9,199 nucleotides of DNA from positions 1 to 9,199 of the forward strand of contig NZ_JASLCN010000189.1 in NCBI RefSeq assembly GCF_030151805.1, read 5' to 3'. The notes under the pieces are model-generated. The model was not told the origin of the DNA. It saw only the letters and a program-made list of their open reading frames with translations, and did no database searches. The position numbers and the translations under genes are program-made. Below are positions 1 through 6,819 of the stretch, piece after piece. The DNA comes from Fluviicola sp. (lineage in GTDB: Bacteria > Bacteroidota > Bacteroidia > Flavobacteriales_D > Crocinitomicaceae). The stretch's first letter is position 1, and the number at the start of each line of letters is the position of its first letter.

Positions 1-911
1 GTTTTGGTCGGATGCACGTTCACGTCGATTTGTTTCGGGTCAACCTCCAGGAAGAGGAAATAACTCGGAAACAATTTCGGCGGAAGCAAGTGTTCAAAAG
101 CAGCAGAAACGGCATGATTGAAATACGTGTCCTTGAAAAAACGATTGTTTACAAACAAAAACTGCTCCCCGCGCGATTTTTTAGCTGCCTCGGGCTTTCC
201 TACAAATCCGTCGAGGCCAACAATGTCTGTTTGTTCCGTAACCGGAACCAGGCGATCGTTGAAATTCCGTCCGAAAACATCTACGATGCGTTTTCTGAGC
301 GGAGCCGGAAGCAAATGATAAATCTCCTGGTCGTTGTGAACCAACCGGAACGCAATATCGTGATGCGGAAGTACTACACGTTCAAATTCATCAATAATGT
401 GTTTGAATTCCACATTGTCCGACTTCAAAAAGTTTCTTCGGGCAGGCACATTGAAAAACAGGTTCCGGATTTCAAAATTGGTTCCTTCTGTACATTGCAC
501 TGGTTCCTGGTTTACCAATTCCGTTCCTTCGATCTGGATTTTTGTCCCCAATTCGTCGGCAATGCGTTTTGTTTGAAGCGATACATGCGCAATTGCCGCA
601 ATAGAAGCCAGAGCTTCACCTCTGAATCCTTTGGTTTTTAAGGCAAACAAATCGTCGGCATGCGCTATTTTACTTGTTGCATGACGCTCAAAACACATCC
701 GTGCATCCAATGGCGACATTCCTTTTCCGTTATCTACGATTTGGATCAGCGTCCGTCCGGCATCTTTAATGTACAATTCGATTTTCGTTGCTCCTGCGTC
801 GATACTGTTTTCCACTAATTCCTTCACGACAGATGCGGGTCGTTGAACAACCTCTCCGGCTGCTATCTGATTGGCAACGTGATCTGGAAGTAAGCGAATG
901 ATATCTGACAT
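1..911 (-). CDS. mutL: DNA mismatch repair protein MutL, N-terminal part (3' end cut by window edge)
   Basis: This is the MutL ATPase that links MutS mismatch recognition to downstream strand incision and removal. Translating the minus strand from the ATG at 911-909 gives MSDIIRLLPDHVANQIAAG and 303 codons without a stop. The GHKL ATPase motifs are all present: KELVENSIDAGAT (catalytic Glu31, Mg-binding Asn35), DNGKGM (Asp60, nucleotide binding), RHATSK at 76-81 and GFRGEALASI at 95-104. The transducer domain follows (FLFVNKRFF) and ends at the window edge with VDPKQIDVNVHPTK, whose Lys303 matches the ATP-contacting lysine of E. coli MutL. The C-terminal dimerisation and possible endonuclease region lies outside the window, so nicking activity cannot be judged. 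The gene is divergent from the GH3 fusion gene, with a -7-like box about 60 bp upstream. The identification is secure from the motifs. Confidence 0.97.
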   Translation of the reverse strand, partial: MSDIIRLLPDHVANQIAAGEVVQRPASVVKELVENSIDAGATKIELYIKDAGRTLIQIVDNGKGMSPLDARMCFERHATSKIAHADDLFALKTKGFRGEALASIAAIAHVSLQTKRIADELGTKIQIEGTELVNQEPVQCTEGTNFEIRNLFFNVPARRNFLKSDNVEFKHIIDEFERVVLPHHDIAFRLVHNDQEIYHLLPAPLRKRIVDVFGRNFNDRLVPVTEQTDIVGLDGFVGKPEAAKKSRGEQFLFVNNRFFKDTYFNHAVSAAFEHLLPPKLFPSYFLFLEVDPKQIDVNVHPTK

Positions 912-971
912 GAATAAGCGAATTTTGTGTTTTCTGAATACTGTTTTTAGTTGTGCCGTTGACAATCTCAA

Positions 972-979
972 CAAAAATA
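972..979 (-). promoter_or_regulatory. Candidate Bacteroidota -7 box for mutL
   Basis: On the minus strand this reads TATTTTTG, an exact match to the Bacteroidota -7 consensus TAnnTTTG. It would start transcription near 966 and leave a leader of about 55 nt before the mutL ATG at 911. No TTG or TTTG sits at the usual 19-21 bp further upstream, so only half of the promoter is supported. A short inverted repeat, GTTGA-N5-TCAAC at 958-972, overlaps the expected start point, but arms of 5 bp are weak evidence for an operator. Confidence 0.35.
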
Positions 980-1082
980 AGAAAAAGCGGTAGCTTTTGG
1001 TACCGGCAAACGTTCGCGCCGTCATTATTTTCGTTAAAACTGCTTGCTTGCTTTTAACAATTCCCGTTCCAATATTTTCTGG

Positions 1083-1097
1083 CTGACACCCTGTCAG
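1083..1097. promoter_or_regulatory. Perfect palindrome CTGACA-CCC-TGTCAG upstream of the GH3 fusion gene
   Basis: The sequence CTGACACCCTGTCAG has two perfect 6-bp complementary arms around a 3-bp centre, which is the shape of a binding site for a dimeric regulator. It ends 30 bp before the start codon at 1128 and covers the place where the -33 element should lie relative to the -7-like box at 1116-1123. No TTG or TTTG is found there. An operator, or the recognition element of an alternative factor, are both inferences. The regulator is not visible in this window. Confidence 0.45.
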
Positions 1098-1115
1098 TTT
1101 TTATGAATTATAACG

Positions 1116-1123
1116 TAATTTTG
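1116..1123 (+). promoter_or_regulatory. -7-like box directly before the GH3 fusion start codon
   Basis: TAATTTTG matches the Bacteroidota consensus TAnnTTTG exactly, but it ends only 4 bp before the ATG at 1128. If used, the transcript would begin at or just around the start codon and be nearly leaderless. An upstream copy of TTTTATGAAT (1099-1108) repeats the sequence around the real start (1124-1133). The upstream ATG opens only a ten-codon frame, MNYNVILFYE, that stops just inside the gene. In AT-rich DNA the box may be a chance match. Confidence 0.3.
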
Positions 1124-1127
1124 TTTT

Positions 1128-4082
1128 ATGAATAAAAAGACCGTTCGTAAAGCAGCCTTCCTTTTTTTCCTGCTTGCAGGCTCCGGATTAATTACCTCTG
1201 CATTGCTTGTGAAATCAGGAACCAAACAGAAAAAACAGCAAACAAGTCTGAATGCTTCTGCTGATGAAAATCAATGGGTGGAGGCAGAATTGGCAAAACT
1301 TTCTACGGAAGAGCGAATTGCACAGTCGTTCATGGTGGCGTGCTGGTCGAATAAGGGCAAGGCGCATTTAGCTGAAACGGAATCGCTGGTTAAAAATCAG
1401 AAGATCGGAGGATTGATTTTCTTCCAGGGAGAAAAGGACAATCTTTCGGAAGCCATTCAGCAAATGCAGGGTGCTGCCGAAGTTCCTCTATTGATCGGGA
1501 TGGATGCCGAATGGGGAGTTGCAATGCGGCTTTCGGGTGAACCGCGTTTTCCGTATCAACAAACAGTTGGGGCTGCAAATGATTTGAAACTAACTGAAAA
1601 AATCGGGAATCACATGGGGATTGAGTGCGATATGCTCGGAATCCACATGAATTTCTCCCCGGTTGCAGATGTGAATCTAAATCCCAAAAATCCGGTGATT
1701 GGTTTCCGTTCGTTCGGTTCTGATCCGAAAATGGTTGCAAAACAAACCGCTGCGATGGTGAAGGGAATTGAAGATGCAGGTGTTATTTCCTGTGTGAAGC
1801 ATTTCCCCGGGCATGGTGATACGGACAAAGATTCTCATTTAGAACTACCAACTGTTTCGCATAGTGTGTCCGAATTTGAATCAAAAGACTTCTTGCCGTT
1901 TAAAAGCGGAATTGATGCTGGAACACGATCTGTCATGGTTGCTCATTTAAACGTTCCTGCTTTGGATCCGAGCGGAATGCCGAGCAGTTTATCCAAACCG
2001 GTGATTGAAACGTATTTGAGAAAGAAGCTTGGCTTTAAAGGCTTGGTTATTTCCGATGCGTTGAATATGAAAGCAGTTTCTGAGAAATACGGTAAATCGG
2101 AAGTGGTGGCCAAAGCATACGAAGCAGGATGTGATATTTTACTGTTTCCGGAAAATGTAACAGATGCCATCAAACTGATCCGAACCAAAGTAGAAAGCGG
2201 AAGTTTGAGTAAAGAAGAAGTGAATGAGCATTGCCGGAGGGTTTTGCGTGCGAAATATCAGGCAATCATTCACAAGCCGATGATCAAACGCATGGATCCG
2301 GCTCCGGAACGAAAACTAATCATCAACCAGATTTATGAGAAAGCATTGGTCTGTTTGAAGAACGAACAGGATAATTTGCCGATTGATCGTTTGGACCGGG
2401 AAATTATCCGCATTGGAATCGGCACGCACACTTCTGCTTTCAGAGACCGTTTAAATGACTATGCAAAAATCACTCATTATAAATACTTTACAGCTGAAGA
2501 GGCCGCGAAACGATTGAAAGAAGTCAAGCTGAATCCGGATGCAATCTATATCCTTGATTTCCATTCGGATGCACAGCGTGCACGAAACAATTACAGTTTC
2601 GGTTCGTGGAAAAACGTCTTGGATCTGATTCCTGAAAATGCACACGCCAGTTTGGTTTTCTTTGGAAATCCATTGGTTCTTCAGGATGAAACAACGTTCC
2701 CGAAATCGGTTAAGTCAATCCTATGTGCGTACGAAAACACTGCGGCAGCGCAGGAAAGAACGGCTCAGGCAGTGATGGGAGCTTTCGATATTACTGGAAA
2801 ACTGGCAATGGAAATCAACGGGCACTGGAAAGAAGGCTTCGGGGTACAACTGAAAGGAAATGGTCGTTTGAAGTACTCACAGCCGGAAGAATTGGGCTTG
2901 AATCCTGCAAAACTGAAAGAAGTAGATGATATCGTGGCGAAGGCAATTGAAGCGAAAGCTTTTCCGGGTTGTCAGATCGTGGTTGCGATCGACGGGAAAA
3001 TCGTGATTCAGAAATCATACGGAACAACGATTTACGAAAACGGAGACAGCATTACGAATGAGCATATTTACGACATTGCTTCGATTACAAAAATCGCATC
3101 GTCAACAACAGCTCTGATGCGTTTAAAAACCTTGAACAAGTTCGATACCCATATGGATTTGAATGAGTTGGTTCCGGAATATACGGAAGGAACGAGCTAT
3201 GGAAATCTCAAAGCGATTGATTTATTGACACACCAGGCGGGATTGACTCCCTGGATTGCTTTTTACAAGCGCACGATGCAGAACGGAGATTTGAATCCGG
3301 AGATTTACAGTGACCAGGATAAGGGCATTTATAACCGGGTGGTAGCAGACAATATCTGGATCCGGGACGATTATTGGAAGACGATGCTGAAAATCATTGT
3401 TGAAACGCCGCTTACGGGTAAGAAATCGTATGAATACTCGGATCTGAGTTATTATTTCTTCAATAAATTCATTGAACGGGTAAGCGGAATGGGGCAGAAT
3501 GAATTCGTGGAAAAAGAGATTTACAGGCCTTTGGGATTACAAACTATGACCTATTTGCCGCTGGAGAAATTTAACAAGAAACGCATTGTTCCGACAGAAT
3601 TTGACAAAGAATTCCGCAAGCAACTCATTCATGGTTACGTACATGATCCGGGAGCTGCCATGATGGGCGGAGTGGCAGGACACGCAGGATTATTTTCAAA
3701 TGCCACGGATTTAGCTGCTTTGATGCAATTCCTGTTGAATAAAGGACAAATAGGAGACCAATTGATCATCAAAAAAGAAATTGTAGATCAGTTTACGGCA
3801 TGCCAATTTTGTCCCGGAAACAGAAGGGGAATCGGTTTCGACAAACCAACTGTGAACTTGAAAAACGGTCCGACTTGCGATTTGGTTTCTCCGTCTACTT
3901 TCGGGCATTCGGGATTTACGGGGACGATTACATGGGCGGATCCCGAGAACAGGGTAAACTTCGTGTTTTTATCAAACCGGGTTTATCCGGATGCAGATAA
4001 TTGGAAAATAACAAAGATGAGCGTGCGAACTGAGATTCAGCGGGTCATTTACGAAGCACTTTTTGAGGCACGCAAGAAATAA
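1128..4082 (+). CDS. Exported two-domain enzyme: GH3 beta-N-acetylhexosaminidase (NagZ-like) fused to a beta-lactamase-fold serine hydrolase
   Basis: The 984-residue protein opens with an N-terminal signal peptide or anchor (MNKKTVRK then a hydrophobic stretch to about residue 28, no lipobox cysteine), so it probably works in the periplasm. Residues 50-390 are a GH3 barrel with the NagZ signature KHFPGHG at 224-230, followed by the Asp235-Ser-His237 acid/base loop, and the nucleophile Asp310 in SDALNMK. Residues about 395-585 look like the GH3 C-terminal domain. From about 590 a beta-lactamase-family domain follows, with SITK (Ser652, Lys655), YSD at 770-772 in the YxN position, and HSG at 927-929 in the KTG position. 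NagZ enzymes cleave GlcNAc from muropeptides. The second domain could be an amidase, DD-peptidase or esterase; its substrate is inferred only. Tandem hairpins follow the stop codon. Confidence 0.94.
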   Translation: MNKKTVRKAAFLFFLLAGSGLITSALLVKSGTKQKKQQTSLNASADENQWVEAELAKLSTEERIAQSFMVACWSNKGKAHLAETESLVKNQKIGGLIFFQGEKDNLSEAIQQMQGAAEVPLLIGMDAEWGVAMRLSGEPRFPYQQTVGAANDLKLTEKIGNHMGIECDMLGIHMNFSPVADVNLNPKNPVIGFRSFGSDPKMVAKQTAAMVKGIEDAGVISCVKHFPGHGDTDKDSHLELPTVSHSVSEFESKDFLPFKSGIDAGTRSVMVAHLNVPALDPSGMPSSLSKPVIETYLRKKLGFKGLVISDALNMKAVSEKYGKSEVVAKAYEAGCDILLFPENVTDAIKLIRTKVESGSLSKEEVNEHCRRVLRAKYQAIIHKPMIKRMDPAPERKLIINQIYEKALVCLKNEQDNLPIDRLDREIIRIGIGTHTSAFRDRLNDYAKITHYKYFTAEEAAKRLKEVKLNPDAIYILDFHSDAQRARNNYSFGSWKNVLDLIPENAHASLVFFGNPLVLQDETTFPKSVKSILCAYENTAAAQERTAQAVMGAFDITGKLAMEINGHWKEGFGVQLKGNGRLKYSQPEELGLNPAKLKEVDDIVAKAIEAKAFPGCQIVVAIDGKIVIQKSYGTTIYENGDSITNEHIYDIASITKIASSTTALMRLKTLNKFDTHMDLNELVPEYTEGTSYGNLKAIDLLTHQAGLTPWIAFYKRTMQNGDLNPEIYSDQDKGIYNRVVADNIWIRDDYWKTMLKIIVETPLTGKKSYEYSDLSYYFFNKFIERVSGMGQNEFVEKEIYRPLGLQTMTYLPLEKFNKKRIVPTEFDKEFRKQLIHGYVHDPGAAMMGGVAGHAGLFSNATDLAALMQFLLNKGQIGDQLIIKKEIVDQFTACQFCPGNRRGIGFDKPTVNLKNGPTCDLVSPSTFGHSGFTGTITWADPENRVNFVFLSNRVYPDADNWKITKMSVRTEIQRVIYEALFEARKK

Positions 4083-4090
4083 GAGGAGAG

Positions 4091-4131
4091 AAAGCACTGC
4101 TTTCGATAAGCGCCAGCCGAAAGGCTGGTGA
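4091..4131 (+). repeat. Two consecutive hairpins just after the GH3 fusion gene
   Basis: The first is GAAAGC-ACT-GCTTTC (4091-4105). The second, 4112-4131, has an 8-bp stem with one G-U pair closed by a GAAA tetraloop (CCAGCC-GAAA-GGCTGG core). A GNRA loop on a GC-rich stem is typical of stable RNA structure. There is no U-tract after either stem, so this is not a classical intrinsic terminator, although it could protect the 3' end of the message or be part of an extragenic repeat. The first stem also competes with GCTT-TCGAT-AAGC at 4100-4112. Confidence 0.5.
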
Positions 4132-4185
4132 AGACTGAGCTAAGTTATGATGAATTGCTTAAAGCGAAGGAACAAGCGTGGCACA

Positions 4186-4198
4186 GTTTAAATTAAAC
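4186..4198. repeat. Palindrome GTTTAA-A-TTAAAC in the bshA upstream region
   Basis: A perfect 13-nt palindrome in the 200-bp gap between the fusion gene and bshA. It is entirely A/T apart from the ends, so chance is a fair explanation. I found no full TAnnTTTG box in this gap, and this could mark a promoter or operator region. Listed mainly to describe the gap. Confidence 0.25.
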
Positions 4199-4232
4199 CA
4201 GGTAATACTTCAATTAATTAAACAAACATTCG

Positions 4233-4262
4233 TGCAGTTTTAGAATCAGAATAGAAACTGCA
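4233..4262 (+). promoter_or_regulatory. Inverted repeat TGCAGTTT-N14-AAACTGCA upstream of bshA
   Basis: Two perfectly complementary 8-bp arms lie 14 bp apart and end 20 bp before the bshA ATG at 4283. The arm centres are 22 bp apart, about two helical turns, which suits a dimeric regulator on one DNA face. If transcribed, the same sequence would fold as a hairpin close to the ribosome-binding region and could affect translation. Either role is inference. The match length is above what A/T bias alone readily gives. Confidence 0.4.
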
Positions 4263-4282
4263 ACTTAAATACACAGACAAAC

Positions 4283-5428
4283 ATGAAAATAGGAATCGTA
4301 CTTTATCCCACATTTGGCGGGAGTGGCGTTGTAGCCACAGAATTGGGCAAAGCCTTAGCTCAGAAAGGACATTTGGTCCATTTTATCACCTATTCGCAGC
4401 CGGTTCGGCTGGGAAGTTTCCGTGAGAATATTTTTTACCATGAAGTGCAGGTTTCGGATTACCCGCTTTTCGAATACCAGCCTTATGAAACGGAATTAGC
4501 GAGTAAGGTTGTAGACGTGGTGAAATACGAAGGATTGGATATTTTGCACGTGCATTATGCAATTCCTCATGCATCTGCAGCGTTTATGGCGCAGCAGATC
4601 CTGAAAGCGCAGGGAATCAATATTCCCTTTATTACGACACTTCACGGAACGGATATTACGCTGGTAGGAAAAGATCCTTCTTTTGAGCCTGTGATTTCGT
4701 TTTGTATCAATGCTTCGGATGCGGTGACAGCTGTTTCGGAGAGTTTGATGAAAGACACGTATGCGCATTTCGAAACCAAGCGTAAAATCCATGTGATTCC
4801 GAATTTTATTCAGTCGAAAGACGAATTGCCGGTCATTAACCTGGAGAAAAGAAGACATTATGCGCAGGACGACGAATTGATCCTGTGTCATATTTCCAAC
4901 TTTCGACCTGTGAAACGCATTACGGATGTGGTTCACATTTTCCAGAAGGTTCAGGAGCAATTACCCGCAAAATTACTATTGGCCGGTGATGGTCCGGATC
5001 GTGCGATCGTGGAGCGTTTGGCACGCGACCTGGGAATTTGTCATAAGATTATTTTTACCGGAAAGGTACGCGAAACGGCTCCGATCCTGGAATTGAGCGA
5101 TTTATTCCTGCTTCCTTCCGAAACGGAAAGCTTTGGTTTGGCGGCTTTGGAAGCAATGGCTGAAGGTGTTCCGGTGGTTTCTTCCAATACAGGTGGAATT
5201 CCGGAGGTGAATATTGACGGTTTTTCCGGGTTTACTTCCAATGTAGGAGATGTGGATTCGATGGCTGCAAATGCAATCCGTATTTTAAAAGACAAAGCGA
5301 CGCATCAGGTTTTCCGCAAAAATGCTTTGGAGCAGGCAAAACGTTTTGATCTGGCTCAGATTCTCCCGATTTATGAAGATTTGTACGAGTCGGTGCTAAA
5401 GGAGCATGGAGAGACGGTGAAAGTATAA
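4283..5428 (+). CDS. bshA: N-acetyl-alpha-D-glucosaminyl L-malate synthase (bacillithiol biosynthesis, first step)
   Basis: This cytoplasmic GT4-family glycosyltransferase joins UDP-GlcNAc to L-malate to give GlcNAc-malate. BshB then deacetylates this and BshC adds cysteine to form bacillithiol, the low-molecular-weight thiol of many Firmicutes and Bacteroidota. The 381-residue length fits BshA. The start MKIGIVLYPTFGGSGVVATE carries the glycine-rich donor loop (Gly12-Gly13-Ser14-Gly15). HVHYAIPHA from about 89 and LHGTDITLVGKDPS from about 120 are strongly BshA-like. The C-terminal Rossmann domain has the retaining GT4 E-x7-E motif at Glu282 and Glu290 (SETESFGLAALEAM), followed by GVPVVSSNTGGIPE. 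No bshB or bshC is nearby, so the pathway is dispersed. The gene stands alone between a 200-bp leader region and a convergent hydrolase gene. Confidence 0.95.
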   Translation: MKIGIVLYPTFGGSGVVATELGKALAQKGHLVHFITYSQPVRLGSFRENIFYHEVQVSDYPLFEYQPYETELASKVVDVVKYEGLDILHVHYAIPHASAAFMAQQILKAQGINIPFITTLHGTDITLVGKDPSFEPVISFCINASDAVTAVSESLMKDTYAHFETKRKIHVIPNFIQSKDELPVINLEKRRHYAQDDELILCHISNFRPVKRITDVVHIFQKVQEQLPAKLLLAGDGPDRAIVERLARDLGICHKIIFTGKVRETAPILELSDLFLLPSETESFGLAALEAMAEGVPVVSSNTGGIPEVNIDGFSGFTSNVGDVDSMAANAIRILKDKATHQVFRKNALEQAKRFDLAQILPIYEDLYESVLKEHGETVKV

Positions 5429-5433
5429 TCTAA

Positions 5434-5526
5434 GGTCATTCCCGATACATCCCGCATGTCAGTTCGAGTTCAACCGCTAAAGCAGGTTGAGTATCGAGAA
5501 CAACATGCGGGATACTCGAATTGACC
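5434..5526. repeat. Large extragenic palindromic element between convergent genes
   Basis: Nested inverted repeats fill this gap: GGTCA/TGACC (5434-5438 and 5522-5526), a perfect 11-bp pair ATCCCGCATGT/ACATGCGGGAT (5449-5459 and 5503-5513), and TCAACC/GGTTGA (5470-5475 and 5485-5490). Two alternative pairings compete with the main fold: CGATAC/GTATCG (5443-5448 and 5491-5496) and TTCGAGT/ACTCGAA (5463-5469 and 5514-5520). The flanks CAGTTCGAG and GTATCGAGAAC resemble, from memory, a palindromic repeat common between genes of flavobacteria. There is no T-run, but the position between convergent stops suits a bidirectional transcription barrier. Copy number in the genome cannot be seen here. 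Confidence 0.6.
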
Positions 5527-5527
5527 A

Positions 5528-5541
5528 TTAGGCTAACCTAA
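5528..5541 (-). terminator. Small hairpin after the hydrolase stop codon
   Basis: TTAGG-CTAA-CCTAA forms a perfect 5-bp stem with a 4-nt loop, 5 bp beyond the stop codon (5549-5547) of the minus-strand hydrolase gene. It may help end that transcript together with the larger neighbouring palindrome. The stem is short and lacks a clear T-tract, so a terminator role is tentative. Confidence 0.25.
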
Positions 5542-5546
5542 CGTGT

Positions 5547-6551
5547 TCAATTCTTCAAACTCCATTCTACAAAGGTATTCATCACTTCCGCCCATTTTCC
5601 GTTTTGATAATCCGGGTTTCCGTTGATGATAGGGAAGTAATTGTGTTCCAGGTTTGGGTATCGTTTGACTTCGTAATTGGTTTTTCCTGCCTGAATGAAG
5701 TATAACGGGATTAATTCATTCAAAAAGGCGCATTTATCTTCCGTTCCGTAAGCAATGTAGAGCGGGGTTTTGATCTGAGACAGGCGCTCAAACCCAATTC
5801 CGGTAAATGATTTCCAGGGAACCAAACTGACATCTTCACCCTTATCGGCATAGATTTCTTTTTGAAAAGTGTATTGTTCCTGCTGCAGACTATCCAGTTC
5901 TTTCCAGGAAATCGTTCCTTTCATGGCTTCCTTATAATTTAACCAAACCCGTTCATGAACGCGGCCAAGCGGATTGAAACCAAACAAACCGGCGTGTGTG
6001 ATTTTCGGATTTCCGGCAACTAATTCAGCTGCAATTCGCGAACCCTGGGAATGACCTGCAACTACCAGCTTATTGTTGTCGACCCATTTTTGTTTGCTCA
6101 GAAAATCCAGTACCTTATTTGCCCGCGCAACGTAATTTTCCAGGTTGTCGGCTTTTAAGAACGAATCAAGCACTCTGCCCGTGGAATCAGGCGTATAGCA
6201 ATAACTTGAATTTAATTGATTCTTGTTTACAACAACGGGAGTTTTCGGCATGGAAATAACCACCACATGATAATACAAGTTTAGGGTGTTCAAATCAAAA
6301 TTACCCAGGGGAATCGGATAGGTTCCCTGCCCGGGAAGATTCACGAAGAGCGGAACCGGCATAGAGCCTTGTGCAAAAAAGAAAATGGGTTTTTTAACCG
6401 TTAAATCGGTTTCCGCAACGACAAAATCAATTGTGTCGGTTTTGGCTTTCAAACTAAACTGCGTATAAGAAGTTCCGGGAACAACTTTCTGAGCATTCGC
6501 TCCGAGTGGTATAATAGCAAGTAATGCGATAATTAGTTTCGAGTTGAGCAT
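5547..6551 (-). CDS. Exported alpha/beta hydrolase (serine hydrolase, substrate unknown)
   Basis: From the ATG at 6551 the product is 334 residues and begins MLNSKLIIALLAIIPLGANAQ, a clean Sec signal peptide with predicted cleavage after ANA at residue 20. The longer open frame starting at 6602 would place 17 extra hydrophobic residues before this and would run through the likely promoter, so the shorter start is preferred. The mature protein has an alpha/beta-hydrolase triad: nucleophile Ser168 in AGHSQG, Asp272 in YGTEDK after a strand, and His303 in LEHNYF. Between Ser168 and Asp272 lies a helical lid of roughly 70 residues. The family includes esterases, acyl hydrolases and peptidases, and nothing here fixes the substrate. 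It converges with bshA. Confidence 0.85.
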   Translation of the reverse strand: MLNSKLIIALLAIIPLGANAQKVVPGTSYTQFSLKAKTDTIDFVVAETDLTVKKPIFFFAQGSMPVPLFVNLPGQGTYPIPLGNFDLNTLNLYYHVVVISMPKTPVVVNKNQLNSSYCYTPDSTGRVLDSFLKADNLENYVARANKVLDFLSKQKWVDNNKLVVAGHSQGSRIAAELVAGNPKITHAGLFGFNPLGRVHERVWLNYKEAMKGTISWKELDSLQQEQYTFQKEIYADKGEDVSLVPWKSFTGIGFERLSQIKTPLYIAYGTEDKCAFLNELIPLYFIQAGKTNYEVKRYPNLEHNYFPIINGNPDYQNGKWAEVMNTFVEWSLKN

Positions 6552-6572
6552 GGTTAAATCAATTTTGAGGGC

Positions 6573-6603
6573 CAAATAAATGTAAAAGATGAGTTTAATC
6601 AAA
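6573..6603 (-). promoter_or_regulatory. Promoter of the exported hydrolase gene
   Basis: On the minus strand TTTG (6603-6600) is followed after exactly 19 bp by TTTATTTG (6580-6573). This matches the Bacteroidota promoter layout TTTG-N19-TAnnTTTG with one mismatch in the -7 box (T for A at the second base). Transcription would begin near 6566 and leave a leader of about 15 nt before the ATG at 6551. It supports the 6551 start, because the upstream ATG at 6602 would lie outside the transcript. Confidence 0.5.
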
Positions 6604-6819
6604 CAGCCCTTTGAAAACAGCCCGCGTTTTTTGTTTTTTTAACATCTGCATTCTTTTTAGGATTAAGATTATCCGGGTAAATTATTCAATACTAGTTCTT
6701 TTTTTAAGCTTAGAAGAGCCCATTGTTTTCAGAATGAGCAAACTAAATCTTCCACTAAACATGCATTTTGATTCAAAAATCAATATATTAGATTATCCAC
6801 TAACGATAAATTCATTCAA
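6604..6819. other. AT-rich divergent intergenic region, no supported gene
   Basis: Together with the adjoining promoter this is a gap of about 270 bp between the hydrolase and the membrane-protein gene. It contains T-runs at about 6626-6641 and 6700-6707, and no exact TAnnTTTG box on the plus strand. A 70-codon frame at 6611-6823 crosses it and overlaps the next start as ATGA. Its product is rich in Phe, Ile and Leu with no recognisable domain, so I do not call it a gene. It is probably a 5' leader and promoter region. Confidence 0.5.

Noticed and set aside
12..641. 209-codon open frame on the plus strand
   Set aside because: It lies entirely antisense to mutL, whose minus-strand translation is unmistakable.
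988..1005. CGGTA-N8-TACCG inverted repeat in the mutL/GH3 gap
   Set aside because: 5-bp arms in a 216-bp region are expected by chance and do not align with a promoter element.
4496..4960. 154-codon open frame on the minus strand
   Set aside because: It is antisense to bshA and its product has no recognisable domain.
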